64,000 nucleotides of DNA from Giesbergeria anulus (GCF_900111115.1 NZ_FOGD01000001.1:791140-855139); one strand, 5' to 3'; shown: positions 39,244-50,408, counted from the stretch's first letter. The notes: generated by a model not told the origin, from the sequence alone. Translations and numbers: made by a program.

Positions 39244-41381
39244 GCCTGCACTCCTGCAGAAGCCAGACGCGCATCCGCTGTCAGTTGCAAAGAGGGTGAA
39301 CGCCGAACCAGACCGTCCAGCTGATAAATGGATGCCACCACAGGTGCAGCAGCGGGCACAACACCGGCAACAGTCATACCTGCTTTGCTACGGTTGCTCA
39401 ACTGAGCCGCCGGCACAACATTCAGACTGCCACCTTGTGGGGCGTGGGTAGCTTTTTCTAAGACTTCTTGCGAGGTCTGGAAATCCACACCAGCGATACC
39501 CAACAGATTGGCCAAAACACGCAACACTTTCCAAGCTGGACGGGTATTGCCCAAGGGACGAACTACAGCGTGGAAACTTTGCGCCCGGCCTTCAGCATTG
39601 ACGAAGGTACCAGATGTCTCGCTAAACGGCGCAACCGGCAACAGCACGTCGCTAAACTCCATATTCGTCTTGAAGGAGCTTAGGGTAACGACCATATCCG
39701 CCCCGGCCAAAGCAGACACAGCTTTGCTACCGACTGCACTGTCAAAAACAGGTTCTGTTTGGAGCAATAGCAGCGCTTTGGCGCGGCCTTCTAGCATCTG
39801 TGCGGCATTAAAACCAGCGTCATCGGGCAATGCCTTCATCCACTGCGCACCCACGGTGTTAGCAGCTTCGGTCAAATAACCGACAGTAGCACCAGTCTGC
39901 TCGCCGATCCAGTTAGCCAGTGCCAGTAAAGTAGCAGCTTGGGCATGGTGTGCAGCCGCATTACCCAACAAAACTGCTTTGTGTTCACCCACCAGCAGCG
40001 CTGTTGCGATGGATGATGCCACTGCATTAGCTTTACCTTGGGCGTTGGGTGCATCTACCCCTTTTTGTTGTGCCACAGCAGCAGCGACATCAGACAGGGC
40101 TTGGAACCAATCTTGGGGTGCTGCTACCAGCGTTTGGGCAACGGGCAACGCCCAGTCGCGCACCACATCATCAATGGCCGTAACCGTACAACCCTTACGA
40201 GCCGCTTGACGGACACGTTGGGCAAACAATGGATGGTCTTTGCGCAGGTTTGACCCTACTACCAACACCGACTGTAGTGTAGAGAGTGAAGCAATCGAGC
40301 GCCCCAACCAACGGACACCTTCAGGGGCAGAAAAATCGGCGTGACGCAAACGATAATCAATGCTGCTGCTGCCCAAACCGCGCAGCAATTCCTTGGCAAG
40401 ATAAATTTCTTCTAGCGTGCTGTGTGGACTGACCAAAGCGCCAACGGCATTGGCACCATGCTCAGCCTTAATATTTTTCAAGCCATTGGCCACATATTCC
40501 AAGGCCGTTTGCCAATCAACTTCTTTCCATGCGCCACCCTGCTTGATCATCGGAGCAGTCAGGCGCTGGTCACTATTGAGTGACTCGTAGGAAAAACGAT
40601 CACGGTCAGCAATCCAGCATTCATTGACCTCTTCGTTTTCGAAGGGCAGAACGCGCATGACCTTGTGATTCTTGACCTGCACCACCAAATTGGCGCCAGT
40701 AGAATCATGCGGACTGACGGACTTACGACGCGACAGTTCCCAAGTACGGGCGCTGTAGCGGAAAGGCTTGCTGGTCAAAGCACCGACTGGACACAGGTCG
40801 ATCATGTTGCCAGAGAGCTCAGAGTCGATGGTTTCGCCAGTTACGGTAGTGATCTCAGAATGCTCACCCCGGTGAATCATCCCCAGTTCCATCACTCCGG
40901 CCACTTCTTGACCAAAGCGGACACAGCGGGTGCAATGAATGCAGCGGCTCATCTCTTCCATAGAGATCAGTGGGCCCACTTCCTTGTGCAAGACTACGCG
41001 CTTTTCTTCTTCATAGCGGGAAGTCGTGCCACCATAGCCCACTGCCATATCTTGCAATTGGCATTCACCACCTTGGTCACAGATAGGACAGTCCAGCGGA
41101 TGGTTGATAAGCAGAAACTCCATGACAGATTTCTGCGCCTGAATGGCTTTTTCACTGTTGGTGCGCACCACCATACCCTGCGTTACCGGGGTAGCACAGG
41201 CGGGCATCGGCTTGGGAGCCTTCTCCACCTCTACCAAGCACATCCGGCAATTGGCAGCAATAGAGAGCTTTTTGTGGTAACAGAAATGGGGGATAAACGT
41301 CCCAGCCTTTTCGGCTGCATGCATAACCATGCAACCTGGGGCGACTTCCACTTTCTGACCATCCAGTTCAATTTCAACCAT
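39240..41381 (-). CDS. nuoG: NADH-quinone oxidoreductase subunit G
   Basis: The 75-kDa peripheral subunit, 713 residues, linking clusters from NuoE/F to NuoI. The N-terminal 2Fe-2S ligands are C34, C45, C48 and C62, followed by the HxxxCxxC-type site around [11 protein letters not shown] and the 4Fe-4S motif [11 protein letters not shown] molybdopterin-oxidoreductase-like fold with no cofactor forms the rest. The E. coli NuoG (908 aa) is longer; the beta-proteobacterial form is normally shorter, so this is not a truncation. Confidence 0.96.
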   Translation of the reverse strand: MVEIELDGQKVEVAPGCMVMHAAEKAGTFIPHFCYHKKLSIAANCRMCLVEVEKAPKPMPACATPVTQGMVVRTNSEKAIQAQKSVMEFLLINHPLDCPICDQGGECQLQDMAVGYGGTTSRYEEEKRVVLHKEVGPLISMEEMSRCIHCTRCVRFGQEVAGVMELGMIHRGEHSEITTVTGETIDSELSGNMIDLCPVGALTSKPFRYSARTWELSRRKSVSPHDSTGANLVVQVKNHKVMRVLPFENEEVNECWIADRDRFSYESLNSDQRLTAPMIKQGGAWKEVDWQTALEYVANGLKNIKAEHGANAVGALVSPHSTLEEIYLAKELLRGLGSSSIDYRLRHADFSAPEGVRWLGRSIASLSTLQSVLVVGSNLRKDHPLFAQRVRQAARKGCTVTAIDDVVRDWALPVAQTLVAAPQDWFQALSDVAAAVAQQKGVDAPNAQGKANAVASSIATALLVGEHKAVLLGNAAAHHAQAATLLALANWIGEQTGATVGYLTEAANTVGAQWMKALPDDAGFNAAQMLEGRAKALLLLQTEPVFDSAVGSKAVSALAGADMVVTLSSFKTNMEFSDVLLPVAPFSETSGTFVNAEGRAQSFHAVVRPLGNTRPAWKVLRVLANLLGIAGVDFQTSQEVLEKATHAPQGGSLNVVPAAQLSNRSKAGMTVAGVVPAAAPVVASIYQLDGLVRRSPSLQLTADARLASAGVQA

Positions 41382-41396
41382 ATGCTTTTCTCGCGA

Positions 41397-42752
41397 TCAG
41401 GCAGAAGCTACAGCCTGCGGGTTTTTCTTCTGGATAAATGCCTCAAACTCTGGGCGGAAGTGTTTGATCATCGCACGCACAGGCATGGCAGCGGCATCAC
41501 CTAAAGCGCAAATGGTGCGTCCCATGATACTGGTGGCCACGGAATCGAGAACCTCCATATCTTGGGGACGACCATCACCACGGTGAATGCGATCTACCAA
41601 GCGCCAAAGCCAGCCAGTCCCTTCACGGCAGGGCGTGCATTGGCCGCAGGATTCGTGCATATAGAAGTAAGACAGACGCTTGAGCGACTCGACCATACAA
41701 CGGCTGTCATCCATAACAATCACTGCACCAGAACCCAGCATCGAACCAGCCTTGGCGATGGAATCATAATCGAGTGTGCATTCCATAATGATGGAAGCAG
41801 GCAGCACAGGTGAAGAAGATCCGCCAGGAATAACTGCCTTCAGTTGACGACCTGGGCGCATACCACCGGCCAGTTCCAGCAACTTGGCAAACGGTGTACC
41901 CATAGGCACTTCATAATTGCCCGGACGCTGCACGTCACCACTGACTGAGAAAATCTTGGTACCACCGTTGTTCGGCTTGCCACAAGCTAAATAGGCTGGA
42001 CCACCATTGCGGATAATCCACGGCACAGCAGCAAAGGTTTCAGTGTTGTTGATAGTCGTGGGCTTGCCGTATAGACCAAAACTGGCTGGGAAAGGCGGCT
42101 TGAAGCGCGGCTGGCCTTTCTTGCCTTCAATAGACTCAATCAACGCCGTCTCTTCGCCGCAGATGTAGGCACCGAAACCGTGGTGGGCATGGAGTTGGAA
42201 ACTAAAAGAGCTACCCAGAATGTTATTACCTAGATACCCTGCGGCACGCGCTTCTTCTAAGGCAGCTTCAAAACGCTCGTAAACCTGAAAAATCTCGCCG
42301 TGGATGTAGTTATAACCCACGCTAATGCCCATCGCATAGGCGGCAATAATCATGCCTTCGATAACGATGTGGGGGTTGAACATCAAGATGTCACGGTCTT
42401 TACAGGTTCCAGGCTCACCTTCATCTGAATTACAGACAAGGTGTTTTTGCCCAGGAAACTGACGTGGCATGAAACTCCACTTCAGACCTGTAGGAAAGCC
42501 AGCGCCCCCACGACCACGCAGTCCAGACTCCTTGACCGTGGCAATCACCTGATCTTGGGTCAGGGCTTCGGCACCATCTTGGCCCAACACCTTGCGCAGG
42601 GCCTGATAGCCACCACGGGCTTCGTAGTCCTTAATGCTCCAGTTCGAACCATTCAAACCGGCATAAATTTGCGGTTCGATGTGGCGATCATGGAAACAGG
42701 TTTCTACCCCAGTGGCCTGAAATTGATTCAAAATTTGGGCAGCGGTAGTCAT
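41397..42752 (-). CDS. nuoF: NADH-quinone oxidoreductase subunit F (NADH/FMN site)
   Basis: The NADH-binding subunit, 451 residues, with FMN and cluster N3. The FMN/NADH motif [16 protein letters not shown] is near residue 72, [10 protein letters not shown] follows, and the 4Fe-4S motif [15 protein letters not shown] sits near residue 370. The start overlaps the nuoE stop (ATGA). Confidence 0.97.
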   Translation of the reverse strand: MTTAAQILNQFQATGVETCFHDRHIEPQIYAGLNGSNWSIKDYEARGGYQALRKVLGQDGAEALTQDQVIATVKESGLRGRGGAGFPTGLKWSFMPRQFPGQKHLVCNSDEGEPGTCKDRDILMFNPHIVIEGMIIAAYAMGISVGYNYIHGEIFQVYERFEAALEEARAAGYLGNNILGSSFSFQLHAHHGFGAYICGEETALIESIEGKKGQPRFKPPFPASFGLYGKPTTINNTETFAAVPWIIRNGGPAYLACGKPNNGGTKIFSVSGDVQRPGNYEVPMGTPFAKLLELAGGMRPGRQLKAVIPGGSSSPVLPASIIMECTLDYDSIAKAGSMLGSGAVIVMDDSRCMVESLKRLSYFYMHESCGQCTPCREGTGWLWRLVDRIHRGDGRPQDMEVLDSVATSIMGRTICALGDAAAMPVRAMIKHFRPEFEAFIQKKNPQAVASA

Positions 42753-43240
42753 TGCTTACCCTCCACGGCACGCAAGCTGTCCACCAACTGGTCTAGCTTG
42801 TCATCATCCATGAAACTGCACATATTGCGGTCATTGACGAGCATCACAGGGGCATCAGCACAGGCACCCAAGCACTCGCACTGTTGCAAGGTAAACAAAC
42901 CATCTTTGGTGGTTTCACCCATAGAAACCCCCAGTTTCTGTTCCAGATGCTCCAAGGCCTTTCCACCATCACGCAGCAAGCAGGGGAGATTGGTACAGAC
43001 CGCCAACTTGAACTTACCTACTGGCTGCTGGTTGTACATGTTGTAGAAAGTGGTGACTTCATGCACCGCAATCTGTGGCATGCCAAGATATTCGGCAATG
43101 ACGGCCTCGCTGGCCTCGCTGACATAACCCTGCTCTTGCTGCACAATGGACAGACAAGCCATCACCGCCGACTGCTTTTGCTCAGCCGGATATTTGGCCA
43201 CTTCACGCGCAAAGCGTGCTTTTGTCGCTTCAGAAATCAT
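42749..43240 (-). CDS. nuoE: NADH-quinone oxidoreductase subunit E (2Fe-2S)
   Basis: A 163-residue thioredoxin-like subunit binding cluster N1a. Ligands C82 and C87 (CTNLPC) and C123 and C127 (CLGAC) have the right spacing. It pairs with NuoF in the NADH-oxidising tip. The start overlaps the nuoD stop by 4 bases and its stop overlaps the nuoF start. Confidence 0.97.
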   Translation of the reverse strand: MISEATKARFAREVAKYPAEQKQSAVMACLSIVQQEQGYVSEASEAVIAEYLGMPQIAVHEVTTFYNMYNQQPVGKFKLAVCTNLPCLLRDGGKALEHLEQKLGVSMGETTKDGLFTLQQCECLGACADAPVMLVNDRNMCSFMDDDKLDQLVDSLRAVEGKQ

Positions 43241-44490
43241 CGGTCAATCTCTCCGAACACGATATCCATAGTCCCAATGATGGCCACCACGTCAGCCAAC
43301 ATGTGACCACGGGACATTTCATCTAAAGTGGACAAGTGGACAAAACCGGGGGCACGAATTTTTAGACGATAAGGTTTATTGGCACCGTCACTGATCAAAT
43401 AGATACCAAACTCTCCCTTAGGATGCTCCACTGCTGCATAAGCCTCGCCTTCCGGTACATGGAAACCTTCGGTAAAGAGCTTAAAGTGGTGAATCAATTC
43501 TTCCATGTTGGATTTCATGGATTCACGGCTAGGTGGAGCAACCTTGTGGTTGTCAGTAATGACGGGCCCCGGATTGGCGCGCAACCAATCTACACACTGC
43601 TTGATGATACGGTTGGATTGGCGCATTTCCTGCACACGCACCAAATAACGATCATAGCAATCCCCAGTAACGCCCACTGGAATATCAAAATCTACACGAT
43701 CATAGGCATCGTAAGGCTGCTTTTTGCGCAAATCCCAAGCGATACCAGAGCCACGCAACATTGGGCCAGTCATACCCAAATTGATAGCACGCTCGGGCTC
43801 TACGACACCAATACCGACGGTACGTTGTTTCCAAATACGGTTGTCTGTGAGCAGAACTTCGTACTCATCGACACAAGCTGGAAAGCGCTGTGTAAAGTCA
43901 TCAATAAAATCGAGCAGGGAACCTTGGCGCTGTTGATTTTGCTCTTGCAGCGCCTTAGCATTGCGAAGCTTATTTGGCTTGTACTGTGGCATGCTATCGG
44001 GCAGATCGCGATAGACACCACCAGGACGGAAATAAGCTGCGTGCATACGAGCGCCAGAAACTGCCTCGTACATATCAAACAAATCTTCCCGCTCACGGAA
44101 AGTGTAGATCAGGATAGTGGAACTGCCGCAGTCGTTACCGTGGGAACCCAACCACATCAGATGATTCAAAAGCCGGGTGATTTCAGAAAACATCACACGG
44201 ATGTACTGAGCACGCAAAGGCACTTCGATGCCCAAGAGCTTTTCAATTGCTAAGCAGTAAGCATGCTCATTGCACATCATAGAAACATAGTCCAGTCGAT
44301 CCATATAAGGCAACGACTGGATGAATGTTTTATGTTCTGCAAGTTTTTCAGTACCACGGTGCAGCAGGCCAATATGTGGATCGGCACGTTGCACGACTTC
44401 GCCGTCAAGCTCCAACACCAAACGCAACACACCGTGTGCGGCCGGATGCTGGGGACCAAAGTTTAGGGAATAGTTTTTAATTTCAGCCAT
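43237..44490 (-). CDS. nuoD: NADH-quinone oxidoreductase subunit D (49-kDa)
   Basis: A 417-residue subunit that, with NuoB, forms the quinone-reduction site. Conserved features include [14 protein letters not shown] (with the key His), [18 protein letters not shown] (Tyr of the quinone site), and the C-terminal [18 protein letters not shown] and APGFVHL. Separate from nuoC (not fused, unlike E. coli nuoCD). Confidence 0.97.
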   Translation of the reverse strand: MAEIKNYSLNFGPQHPAAHGVLRLVLELDGEVVQRADPHIGLLHRGTEKLAEHKTFIQSLPYMDRLDYVSMMCNEHAYCLAIEKLLGIEVPLRAQYIRVMFSEITRLLNHLMWLGSHGNDCGSSTILIYTFREREDLFDMYEAVSGARMHAAYFRPGGVYRDLPDSMPQYKPNKLRNAKALQEQNQQRQGSLLDFIDDFTQRFPACVDEYEVLLTDNRIWKQRTVGIGVVEPERAINLGMTGPMLRGSGIAWDLRKKQPYDAYDRVDFDIPVGVTGDCYDRYLVRVQEMRQSNRIIKQCVDWLRANPGPVITDNHKVAPPSRESMKSNMEELIHHFKLFTEGFHVPEGEAYAAVEHPKGEFGIYLISDGANKPYRLKIRAPGFVHLSTLDEMSRGHMLADVVAIIGTMDIVFGEIDR

Positions 44491-44517
44491 GATGGAGCAA
44501 AGAAGGCTTGAAGCGCC

Positions 44518-45126
44518 TCAGTGCAGGCCTCCATATTTATCTTCACGAATGATATGGGGTGTGATCTCACGCGGTTCGACGCTGACAGGCTCGTAAATCA
44601 CACGACGTTGATCGTTGTCATAACGCATTTCAACATGGCCAGAGAGCGGAAAGTCTTTGCGGAACGGGTGACCGACAAAACCATAATCGGTCAAAATACG
44701 ACGCAAATCGGTATGACCATCAAACAACACACCGAACAAATCAAAAGCCTCACGCTCAAACCAGCCTGCACCTTCCCACATCGACGTGAGCGAAGAGACT
44801 ACTGGTAAGTCATCATCTGGACAGAATACTTTGACACGCAAACGCTGATTCAAACTCACAGACAACAGATGAGACACCACGGCATAACGTGGCCCCTCCC
44901 AAACGCGATCTTGGTAGGTAGAATAATCTACAGCACACAAATCTATCAGTTGCTCAAATTTACAACCGGGCGCGGTGCGTAGCAATTGCATCGCTTCGAG
45001 ATACACAGCAGCATCAACCTGCACAGTGACTTCACCCAATGCTACCTGAATTTGGCGCACTTTGGCACCTAAGGCAGCACTCACGGCTTCTTTGATTTTT
45101 TCGGGACTCACAGCAAGCACAGTCAT
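44518..45126 (-). CDS. nuoC: NADH-quinone oxidoreductase subunit C (30-kDa)
   Basis: A 202-residue peripheral-arm subunit. Signature [29 protein letters not shown] with [12 protein letters not shown] is diagnostic. It has a normal start at ATG 45126, 9 bases after the nuoB stop, and 27 bases separate its stop from nuoD. Confidence 0.96.
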   Translation of the reverse strand: MTVLAVSPEKIKEAVSAALGAKVRQIQVALGEVTVQVDAAVYLEAMQLLRTAPGCKFEQLIDLCAVDYSTYQDRVWEGPRYAVVSHLLSVSLNQRLRVKVFCPDDDLPVVSSLTSMWEGAGWFEREAFDLFGVLFDGHTDLRRILTDYGFVGHPFRKDFPLSGHVEMRYDNDQRRVIYEPVSVEPREITPHIIREDKYGGLH

Positions 45127-45135
45127 GACACCCTT

Positions 45136-45615
45136 TCAAGCCCGCGCAATTGTGTTGGTGCGGCGAATTTTTTGCTGCAACTGAATGATGCCGTAAATTA
45201 GGGCCTCAGCTGTTGGAGGACATCCAGGCACATAAACATCTACTGGAACGATACGATCGCAACCACGCACTACCGAATAGCTATAGTGGTAATAACCACC
45301 ACCGTTAGCACAAGACCCCATCGACAGCACCCAACGTGGCTCAGACATTTGGTCATAGACCTTGCGCAGTGCGGGGGCCATTTTGTTACACAAGGTACCA
45401 GCAACGATCATCAGATCAGACTGGCGTGGACTGGCACGGAATACTTCAGCACCGAAACGACCAATATCGTAACGTGCAGCAGCGGCATGCATCATTTCCA
45501 CCGCACAACAGGCCAGACCAAAGGTCATAGGCCAGAGAGAACCGGTTTTGGCCCAATTGATCACCGAGTCGTAACTCGTGGTGACAAAGCCTTCTTTCAT
45601 TACACCTTCAATCAT
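45136..45615 (-). CDS. nuoB: NADH-quinone oxidoreductase subunit B (cluster N2)
   Basis: A 159-residue subunit carrying the terminal 4Fe-4S cluster N2 that reduces quinone. The four ligands are the tandem C36-C37, C102 and C132 ([22 protein letters not shown]), the arrangement of E. coli NuoB. It starts at ATG 45615, 24 bases after nuoA. Confidence 0.97.
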   Translation of the reverse strand: MIEGVMKEGFVTTSYDSVINWAKTGSLWPMTFGLACCAVEMMHAAAARYDIGRFGAEVFRASPRQSDLMIVAGTLCNKMAPALRKVYDQMSEPRWVLSMGSCANGGGYYHYSYSVVRGCDRIVPVDVYVPGCPPTAEALIYGIIQLQQKIRRTNTIARA

Positions 45616-45639
45616 GGCATCTATCCTTGTGCGAACGAC

Positions 45640-45999
45640 TCATTCCCAGTCTAGGGCGCCTTTTTTCCACTCATAGGCAAACCCCACCACTAGAACTGCC
45701 AAAAAGATCAGGACAGCGACAAAACCTGTCACACCAACATCATGCAAGGATGCAGCCCAAGGAATCAAAAAGGCAATTTCTAGGTCGAACAGGATGAAGA
45801 GAATGGCCACCAAGTAGTAGCGCACGTCAAACTTCATTCGAGCATCTTCAAAAGCCTCGAAACCGCATTCGTAAGGGGAATTTTTTTGAACGTCAGGCCG
45901 ATTAGGGCCGAGGATATAGCCCAAGGCCAGCGGAATAACGCCAACCGCTACGCCCACCAAGATAAACAGAAGAACGGGGAGATATTGATCGAGGTTCAT
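45640..45999 (-). CDS. nuoA: NADH-quinone oxidoreductase subunit A
   Basis: A 119-residue, three-helix membrane subunit. The conserved loop [19 protein letters not shown] with its cysteine (part of the quinone-site hinge) and [16 protein letters not shown] are diagnostic. The ATG at 45999 ([10 protein letters not shown]) is chosen over an upstream one at 46053, which would run through the leader hairpin. First gene of the nuo operon, downstream of tRNA-Leu. Confidence 0.95.
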   Translation of the reverse strand: MNLDQYLPVLLFILVGVAVGVIPLALGYILGPNRPDVQKNSPYECGFEAFEDARMKFDVRYYLVAILFILFDLEIAFLIPWAASLHDVGVTGFVAVLIFLAVLVVGFAYEWKKGALDWE

Positions 46000-46031
46000 C
46001 TTCTGGATGCGCTCACCGCTTGAACCGTGGA

Positions 46032-46057
46032 TGTCATGCCAGAAAAAAGGCATGACA
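46032..46057 (-). promoter_or_regulatory. Hairpin between tRNA-Leu and nuoA
   Basis: A perfect 9-bp inverted repeat, TGTCATGCC (46032-46040) and GGCATGACA (46049-46057), encloses an 8-base loop that is T-rich on the transcribed strand. It lies 16 bases past the tRNA end and 32 bases before the nuoA start. No T-run follows, so it is not an ordinary terminator. It may stabilise or process the nuo mRNA after tRNA excision, or act as a partial attenuator. Confidence 0.45.
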
Positions 46058-46073
46058 ACAGGTTTGTTTTGTT

Positions 46074-46158
46074 TGGTGCCGTCGGCGAGACTCGAACTCG
46101 CACAGCTTTCGCCACTACCCCCTCAAGATAGCGTGTCTACCAATTTCACCACGACGGC
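46074..46158 (-). tRNA. tRNA-Leu (anticodon GAG)
   Basis: On the minus strand, an 85-base class II tRNA: acceptor GCCGTCG with CGACGGC, D-loop with GGTAGACACG, anticodon stem CTATC/GGTAG holding loop TTGAGGG (anticodon GAG, reading CUC/CUU), a long variable arm, the T-arm TTCGAGT, discriminator A and an encoded CCA at 46076-46074. Placed between secG and nuoA, probably co-transcribed with the nuo genes. Confidence 0.96.
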
Positions 46159-46273
46159 TTTTTTTTGCATTGCCTAGGATAGCTTGAGGAACTTATTGTT
46201 TGCTACTCCAGACAGTGCCGAATTCTAACCTGAAAAAATTTACTTCTTGGACTTGAAAAGCCCAAGAATGGAA

Positions 46274-46636
46274 TTATTTTGCAGGAATCTGTGCTGCGCC
46301 TTCAGGTGCAGGTGCCGTTGGCACCGGTGCAGGGGCAGTAACAGTGCTAGGAATGGCTGTGGCTGTGCCTTCTAGAACGCTGCCCGAACTGGCTGGACGC
46401 ACGTTACCAAAATAGGCCAGTGCCAAGGTACAAACAAAGAAGGCGGCAGCCAAGCCCGCTGTCGTACGCGAGAGGAAATTGGCACTGCCACTGGCCCCAA
46501 ACAAGCTGCCAGAACCACCACTACCAAAAGCAGCCCCCATGTCCGCACCCTTGCCATGTTGGATGAGGATCAGACCAATCATGCCCAGCGCAGCGAGCAT
46601 CTGCACACCCAGAATTACATTCACCAACACACTCAT
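46274..46636 (-). CDS. secG: Protein translocase subunit SecG
   Basis: A 120-residue SecYEG accessory subunit with two membrane helices (about 3-22 and 56-75), linked by the cytoplasmic loop with HGKGADMGAAFGSGGSGS, the SecG hallmark. The C-terminal tail is rich in alanine, proline and threonine, commonly extended in this group. AGGAG stands 9 bases before the ATG at 46636 but only 3 from an earlier ATG at 46642, so the later one is chosen. Confidence 0.93.
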   Translation of the reverse strand: MSVLVNVILGVQMLAALGMIGLILIQHGKGADMGAAFGSGGSGSLFGASGSANFLSRTTAGLAAAFFVCTLALAYFGNVRPASSGSVLEGTATAIPSTVTAPAPVPTAPAPEGAAQIPAK

Positions 46637-46679
46637 TACCATGAACTCCTAATTTGGTTGCCTGTAGCTTGCGCCCCAC

Positions 46680-47435
46680 TCAGTGGGATTGTGCAGCTGC
46701 CACGATTTGCAAAAAGTCTGTGGCCTTGAGGGAAGCACCACCCACCAAGCCACCATCAATGTCTGGCTGGGCCAGCAACTCAGCAGCATTAGTAGCATTC
46801 ATGCTACCGCCGTAGAGCAAACGAATGCGCGCAGCCTTGTCACTGGCAGCGGCTAGTTGAGCACGCAGCACAGCATGAACCTGCTGTGCTTGCTCAGGCG
46901 AAGCTGTCTTTCCCGTACCAATCGCCCACACCGGCTCGTAAGCCACCACCACTTCACTGATGCAGTGACCATTGAGGTGAATGACTGCGGCCAACTGACG
47001 CTTGACTACGGCATCGGTTTGACCCGCCTCACGCTCAGCCAAGGTCTCACCCACACAAACGATGGGCGTAATACCTGCTGCTAAGGCACGCTGGGCTTTT
47101 AGGGCAACCACCTGATCGGTTTCTGCATGGTACTGGCGACGCTCAGAATGCCCCACCAAGACATAACGCGAACCAAAGTCGCGCAGCATGGTGGCGGATA
47201 CTTCTCCGGTGTAGGCTCCTGCCTCATGGGCTGATACATCCTGTGCGGCCAGCGCCAAGGGCGCACCGGCCAGTAAGGATTGCAACTGGGCCAGATAGGG
47301 CGCTGGCACTGCCAACGCTACATCACATACTGGGGCCGCTTCGGCCAGACCAGCCAGCAAAGCACGCACCAGTGCGTCATTGGCAACCAAGCTGCCGTTC
47401 ATTTTCCAGTTGCCTGCGATCAGTTTTTTATTCAT
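46680..47435 (-). CDS. tpiA: Triosephosphate isomerase
   Basis: Cytoplasmic TIM-barrel enzyme interconverting dihydroxyacetone phosphate and glyceraldehyde 3-phosphate. Catalytic residues are N9 and K11 (AGNWKMN), H96 (VGHSERR) and E167 ([10 protein letters not shown]); the phosphate loop GGSMNATNA is also present. The ATG at 47435 ([10 protein letters not shown]) gives the normal 251 residues; a much longer frame upstream is spurious. Confidence 0.97.
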   Translation of the reverse strand: MNKKLIAGNWKMNGSLVANDALVRALLAGLAEAAPVCDVALAVPAPYLAQLQSLLAGAPLALAAQDVSAHEAGAYTGEVSATMLRDFGSRYVLVGHSERRQYHAETDQVVALKAQRALAAGITPIVCVGETLAEREAGQTDAVVKRQLAAVIHLNGHCISEVVVAYEPVWAIGTGKTASPEQAQQVHAVLRAQLAAASDKAARIRLLYGGSMNATNAAELLAQPDIDGGLVGGASLKATDFLQIVAAAQSH

Positions 47436-47487
47436 GTTCACACTGCGTGAAAAAATATACCAAAAGAGAAGTCCGCCACTGAGTTCA

Positions 47488-49722
47488 TCAGACCTGCGGC
47501 TCTTGCGCAGGGGCCTGAATAGCAGGTGCCTGCTCCTGCTCGCGGGCCACTGGTGCTTCACGGCGCTCGTTGCGTTCTGTACGCTCACCACCGCGCTCGG
47601 CACGATCACCACGGTCAGGAGTATAGGCCGGACGATCGGTCAGCACCTTCATGGACAACTTGATGCGGCCTTTTTCGTCGGTTTCCATGACCTTGACCTT
47701 GACGATCTGGCCTTCTTGCAGGTAGTCACTGACGCGCTCAACACGCTCGTGGGCAATTTGGCTGATGTGCAACAAACCATCCTTGCCAGGCAGCAGGTTG
47801 ATCAAAGCACCAAAGTCCAAAATTTTGGTCACTGGGCCTTCATAAATCTTGCCAATTTCGACTTCAGCGGTGATTTGCTCAATACGGCGCTTGGCTTCGT
47901 CGGCCTTAGATGCCTCGGCAGCAGCGATCGTGATAGTGCCATCTTCTTCGATGTTGATCTGGCAACCAGTTTCTTCGGTCAGGGCACGGATGACGGAGCC
48001 ACCTTTGCCGATCACATCCCGGATTTTTTCCGGGTTGATCTTCATAGTGTAGAGCTTGGGGGCAAAGCTAGACACTTCAGTGCGGGCTTCGCCTACGGCT
48101 TCCTGCATCTTGCCCAAGATGTGTAGGCGCGCTTCTTTGGCTTGGGCCAGCGCGACCTGCATGATTTCTTTGGTGATACCTTGGATTTTGATATCCATTT
48201 GCAAGGCAGTAATACCGGCAGTGGTACCAGCCACTTTAAAGTCCATATCACCGAGATGGTCTTCATCGCCCAAGATGTCGGTCAGGACGGCAAAACGGTT
48301 GTCTTCTTTAATCAGGCCCATCGCAATACCGGCTACGTGCGCCTTCATGGGTACACCTGCATCCATCAAGGACAGGCAACCGCCACAGACCGAAGCCATC
48401 GAAGAGGAGCCATTGGACTCGGTGATTTCAGACACCACACGCATGGTGTAGGGAAATTCTTCCTTGTTGGGCAGCACGGCAACCAGCGCACGCTTGGCCA
48501 AACGGCCATGACCGACTTCACGGCGCTTGGTGCTGCCCATGCGACCCACTTCACCAGTGGCAAAGGGAGGCATGTTGTAGTGCAGCATGAAACGGTCTTC
48601 GTATTCACCAGCCAGAGCGTCAATGCGTTGCGCATCGCGTTCGGTGCCCAAGGTGGTAACGACCAGCGCTTGGGTTTCACCACGGGTGAACAGGCTAGAG
48701 CCGTGGGTACGCGGCAACACGCTGTTGCGAATTTCGATGGGACGGACGGTACGGGTGTCACGGCCATCAATACGCGGCTCACCAGCCAAAATCTGGCTGC
48801 GAACAATGCGCGCTTCAATATCGAACAACATGCCTTCCACCTTGACGCTATCGAAGATGACGCCAGCTTCGGCTAGGTCGGCCATGACCATGGCATAGGC
48901 TTCGCGGCAAGCGTGGGTACGGGCTTGTTTGTTGCGAATTTGGTAGGCGGCACGCAGCTTTTCTTCAGCAAAGTGTGTCACCTTGGCGATCAAGGCCTCG
49001 TCCTTGGGCGGAGCGCTCCAATCCCACACAGGCTTGCCCGCATCACGCACTAACTCATGGATGGCGTTGATGGCAATTTTGCCCTGCTCATGACCAAACA
49101 CCACGGCACCGAGCATCACTTCTTCGGGTAGCTGTTGTGCTTCGGACTCGACCATCAACACAGCGGCTTCGGTACCAGCGACCACCAAATCCATCTGGCT
49201 GCTCTTGCGCAGCGTCTGACCGGGGTTGAGCACATACTCGCCATTGACGTAACCGACGCGGGCAGCACCGATAGGGCCACTGAACGGAATGCCAGAAATA
49301 GCCAGCGCAGCGCTAGAAGCAATCAATGCGGCGATGTCGGCATCGACTTCAGGGTTGAGTGACAGAGTGTGGATGACCACATGCACTTCGTTGAAAAACC
49401 CTTCGGGAAACAGCGGACGAATCGGGCGATCAATCAGGCGGCTGGTCAGAGTTTCGAGTTCGCTGGGCTTGGCTTCGCGCTTGAAGAAGCTACCGGGAAT
49501 TTTACCCGCAGCGTAAGTCTTCTCGATGTAATCGACGGTGAGCGGGAAGAAATCTTGGCCGGGCTTGGCACCCTTGGAGGCAACCACAGTAGCCAGCACG
49601 ACGGTGTCATCGATGTTGACCAGCACAGCACCAGATGCTTGGCGGGCGATCTCCCCCGTTTCCATGATGACGGTCTTGTCACCCCATTGGAAGGTCTTGG
49701 TGACTTTGTTAAAAATGCTCAT
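47488..49722 (-). CDS. pnp: Polynucleotide phosphorylase
   Basis: A 744-residue 3'-5' exoribonuclease/RNA polymerase that degrades mRNA and works with RNase E in the degradosome. Two RNase PH-like cores (the second containing [11 protein letters not shown] and the metal-binding [20 protein letters not shown] region seen as [14 protein letters not shown]) precede a KH domain ([21 protein letters not shown]) and an S1 domain ([21 protein letters not shown] variant with [13 protein letters not shown]). The tail after 700 is charged and repetitive, with [20 protein letters not shown] lies 8 bases before the ATG. Confidence 0.97.
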   Translation of the reverse strand: MSIFNKVTKTFQWGDKTVIMETGEIARQASGAVLVNIDDTVVLATVVASKGAKPGQDFFPLTVDYIEKTYAAGKIPGSFFKREAKPSELETLTSRLIDRPIRPLFPEGFFNEVHVVIHTLSLNPEVDADIAALIASSAALAISGIPFSGPIGAARVGYVNGEYVLNPGQTLRKSSQMDLVVAGTEAAVLMVESEAQQLPEEVMLGAVVFGHEQGKIAINAIHELVRDAGKPVWDWSAPPKDEALIAKVTHFAEEKLRAAYQIRNKQARTHACREAYAMVMADLAEAGVIFDSVKVEGMLFDIEARIVRSQILAGEPRIDGRDTRTVRPIEIRNSVLPRTHGSSLFTRGETQALVVTTLGTERDAQRIDALAGEYEDRFMLHYNMPPFATGEVGRMGSTKRREVGHGRLAKRALVAVLPNKEEFPYTMRVVSEITESNGSSSMASVCGGCLSLMDAGVPMKAHVAGIAMGLIKEDNRFAVLTDILGDEDHLGDMDFKVAGTTAGITALQMDIKIQGITKEIMQVALAQAKEARLHILGKMQEAVGEARTEVSSFAPKLYTMKINPEKIRDVIGKGGSVIRALTEETGCQINIEEDGTITIAAAEASKADEAKRRIEQITAEVEIGKIYEGPVTKILDFGALINLLPGKDGLLHISQIAHERVERVSDYLQEGQIVKVKVMETDEKGRIKLSMKVLTDRPAYTPDRGDRAERGGERTERNERREAPVAREQEQAPAIQAPAQEPQV

Positions 49723-49796
49723 TTATTTTGCTCCTGAGAAAAAAACTGACCGAAAGCGGCCAGCAAGAGCCAGTGAACCGTCCAGAACACGATGCC

Positions 49797-49832
49797 ATTC
49801 CAGTGAAGCCGCACGCGGAACTTCAGTGGAAT
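49797..49832 (-). promoter_or_regulatory. Hairpin in the pnp leader
   Basis: The arms ATTCCAGTGAAG (49797-49808) and CTTCAGTGGAAT (49821-49832) pair over 11 of 12 positions around the loop CCGCACGCGGAA, which itself can form a short CCGC/GCGG stem. It lies about 75 bases before the pnp start. In E. coli a leader stem cut by RNase III is the target of PNPase autoregulation; a comparable role is possible here, but that is inference. Confidence 0.4.
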
Positions 49833-49868
49833 GACACAGCTTCGCTCTGATTGCGCCCACCGGCAAAG

Positions 49869-49907
49869 TAAAAAACGCCTGAGCTAGCACGCTAACCCAG
49901 ACGTTTT
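49869..49907 (-). terminator. rpsO: Intrinsic terminator (or attenuator) between rpsO and pnp
   Basis: AAAACG...CGTTTT arms enclose a long stem: 49872-49888 pairs with 49891-49907 over 17 positions, several as G-U pairs on the minus strand. On the minus strand it ends in a run of T (CGTTTTTTAC). It lies 22 bases past the rpsO stop, so it can end rpsO transcription, while partial read-through would supply pnp. Confidence 0.7.
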
Positions 49908-49929
49908 GATAAATCACAAGGGCGTAGGC

Positions 49930-50196
49930 TTACTTGCGCAGACCCAACTTGGCGATCAGTGCGACGTAGCGGTCACTGTCTTTGGCCTTGAGGTAGTCAA
50001 GCAGCTTGCGACGGCGGCTGACCATGCGCAGCAGACCACGGCGACCGTGGTGGTCTTTGGCGTGGGTCTTGAAGTGAGGGGTCAGCTCGTTGATGCGGGC
50101 AGTCAGCAAGGCCACTTGGACTTCTGGGCTACCGGTGTCGGTGGCGGAGCGGGCATTGGCCTTGACGACTTCGGCCTTGATGGAGGATGCGATCAT
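49930..50196 (-). CDS. rpsO: 30S ribosomal protein S15
   Basis: An 88-residue ribosomal protein binding the central domain of 16S rRNA. Landmarks [49 protein letters not shown] match the family. The ATG at 50196 has AGGAAA about 8 bases upstream. The gene precedes pnp as in most proteobacteria; it has its own promoter candidate and a leader hairpin. Confidence 0.98.
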   Translation of the reverse strand: MIASSIKAEVVKANARSATDTGSPEVQVALLTARINELTPHFKTHAKDHHGRRGLLRMVSRRRKLLDYLKAKDSDRYVALIAKLGLRK

Positions 50197-50253
50197 TGGG
50201 AAATTTCCTGAATTGCGACCAGTGGACAGCGTGCGCTGGTGCGGGTTGACTTG

Positions 50254-50314
50254 CGCCGGTCACTGGATGGGTTACCGGCGTGCGTTCTGCAACATGCAAA
50301 ACATAGCGATTATA
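50254..50314 (-). promoter_or_regulatory. rpsO promoter candidate and leader hairpin
   Basis: On the minus strand a perfect TATAAT (50314-50309) stands about 113 bases before the rpsO start; the -35 region is poor. Inside the leader CGCCGGT pairs with ACCGGCG (50280-50274 and 50260-50254, 13-base loop). In several bacteria S15 represses its own mRNA by binding such leader structures; this one has not been matched to any known S15 site. Confidence 0.4.
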
Positions 50315-50379
50315 ACGGACAAGGCCCAGACAGTGGAGATGTCTTACTGCCTTGATACGAGAAAAAGCTTGGTGATCCG

Positions 50380-50400
50380 GCTGGCCCGCCTAGGGCCAGC
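50380..50400 (-). terminator. Possible end hairpin of the pilin operon
   Basis: GCTGGCCC (50380-50387) and GGGCCAGC (50393-50400) form a perfect 8-bp GC-rich stem with a 5-base loop, 8 bases past the fimT stop. The following T-run (CTTTTTC) begins about 12 bases later, which is farther than usual, so termination is only likely. Confidence 0.5.
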
Positions 50401-50408
50401 ATCAGGAA

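Noticed and set aside
40665..41504. A 279-codon plus-strand frame opposite nuoG/nuoF
   Set aside because: Shadow of two well-supported complex I genes on the minus strand.
42749..44490. Fused nuoCD or frameshift in the nuo cluster
   Set aside because: nuoC and nuoD are separate complete genes with normal starts; 4-base overlaps between nuo genes are ordinary coupling, not frameshifts.
45997..46053. Longer NuoA starting at 46053
   Set aside because: The extra 18 residues are coded by the leader hairpin and do not resemble NuoA, which starts MNLDQYLP.
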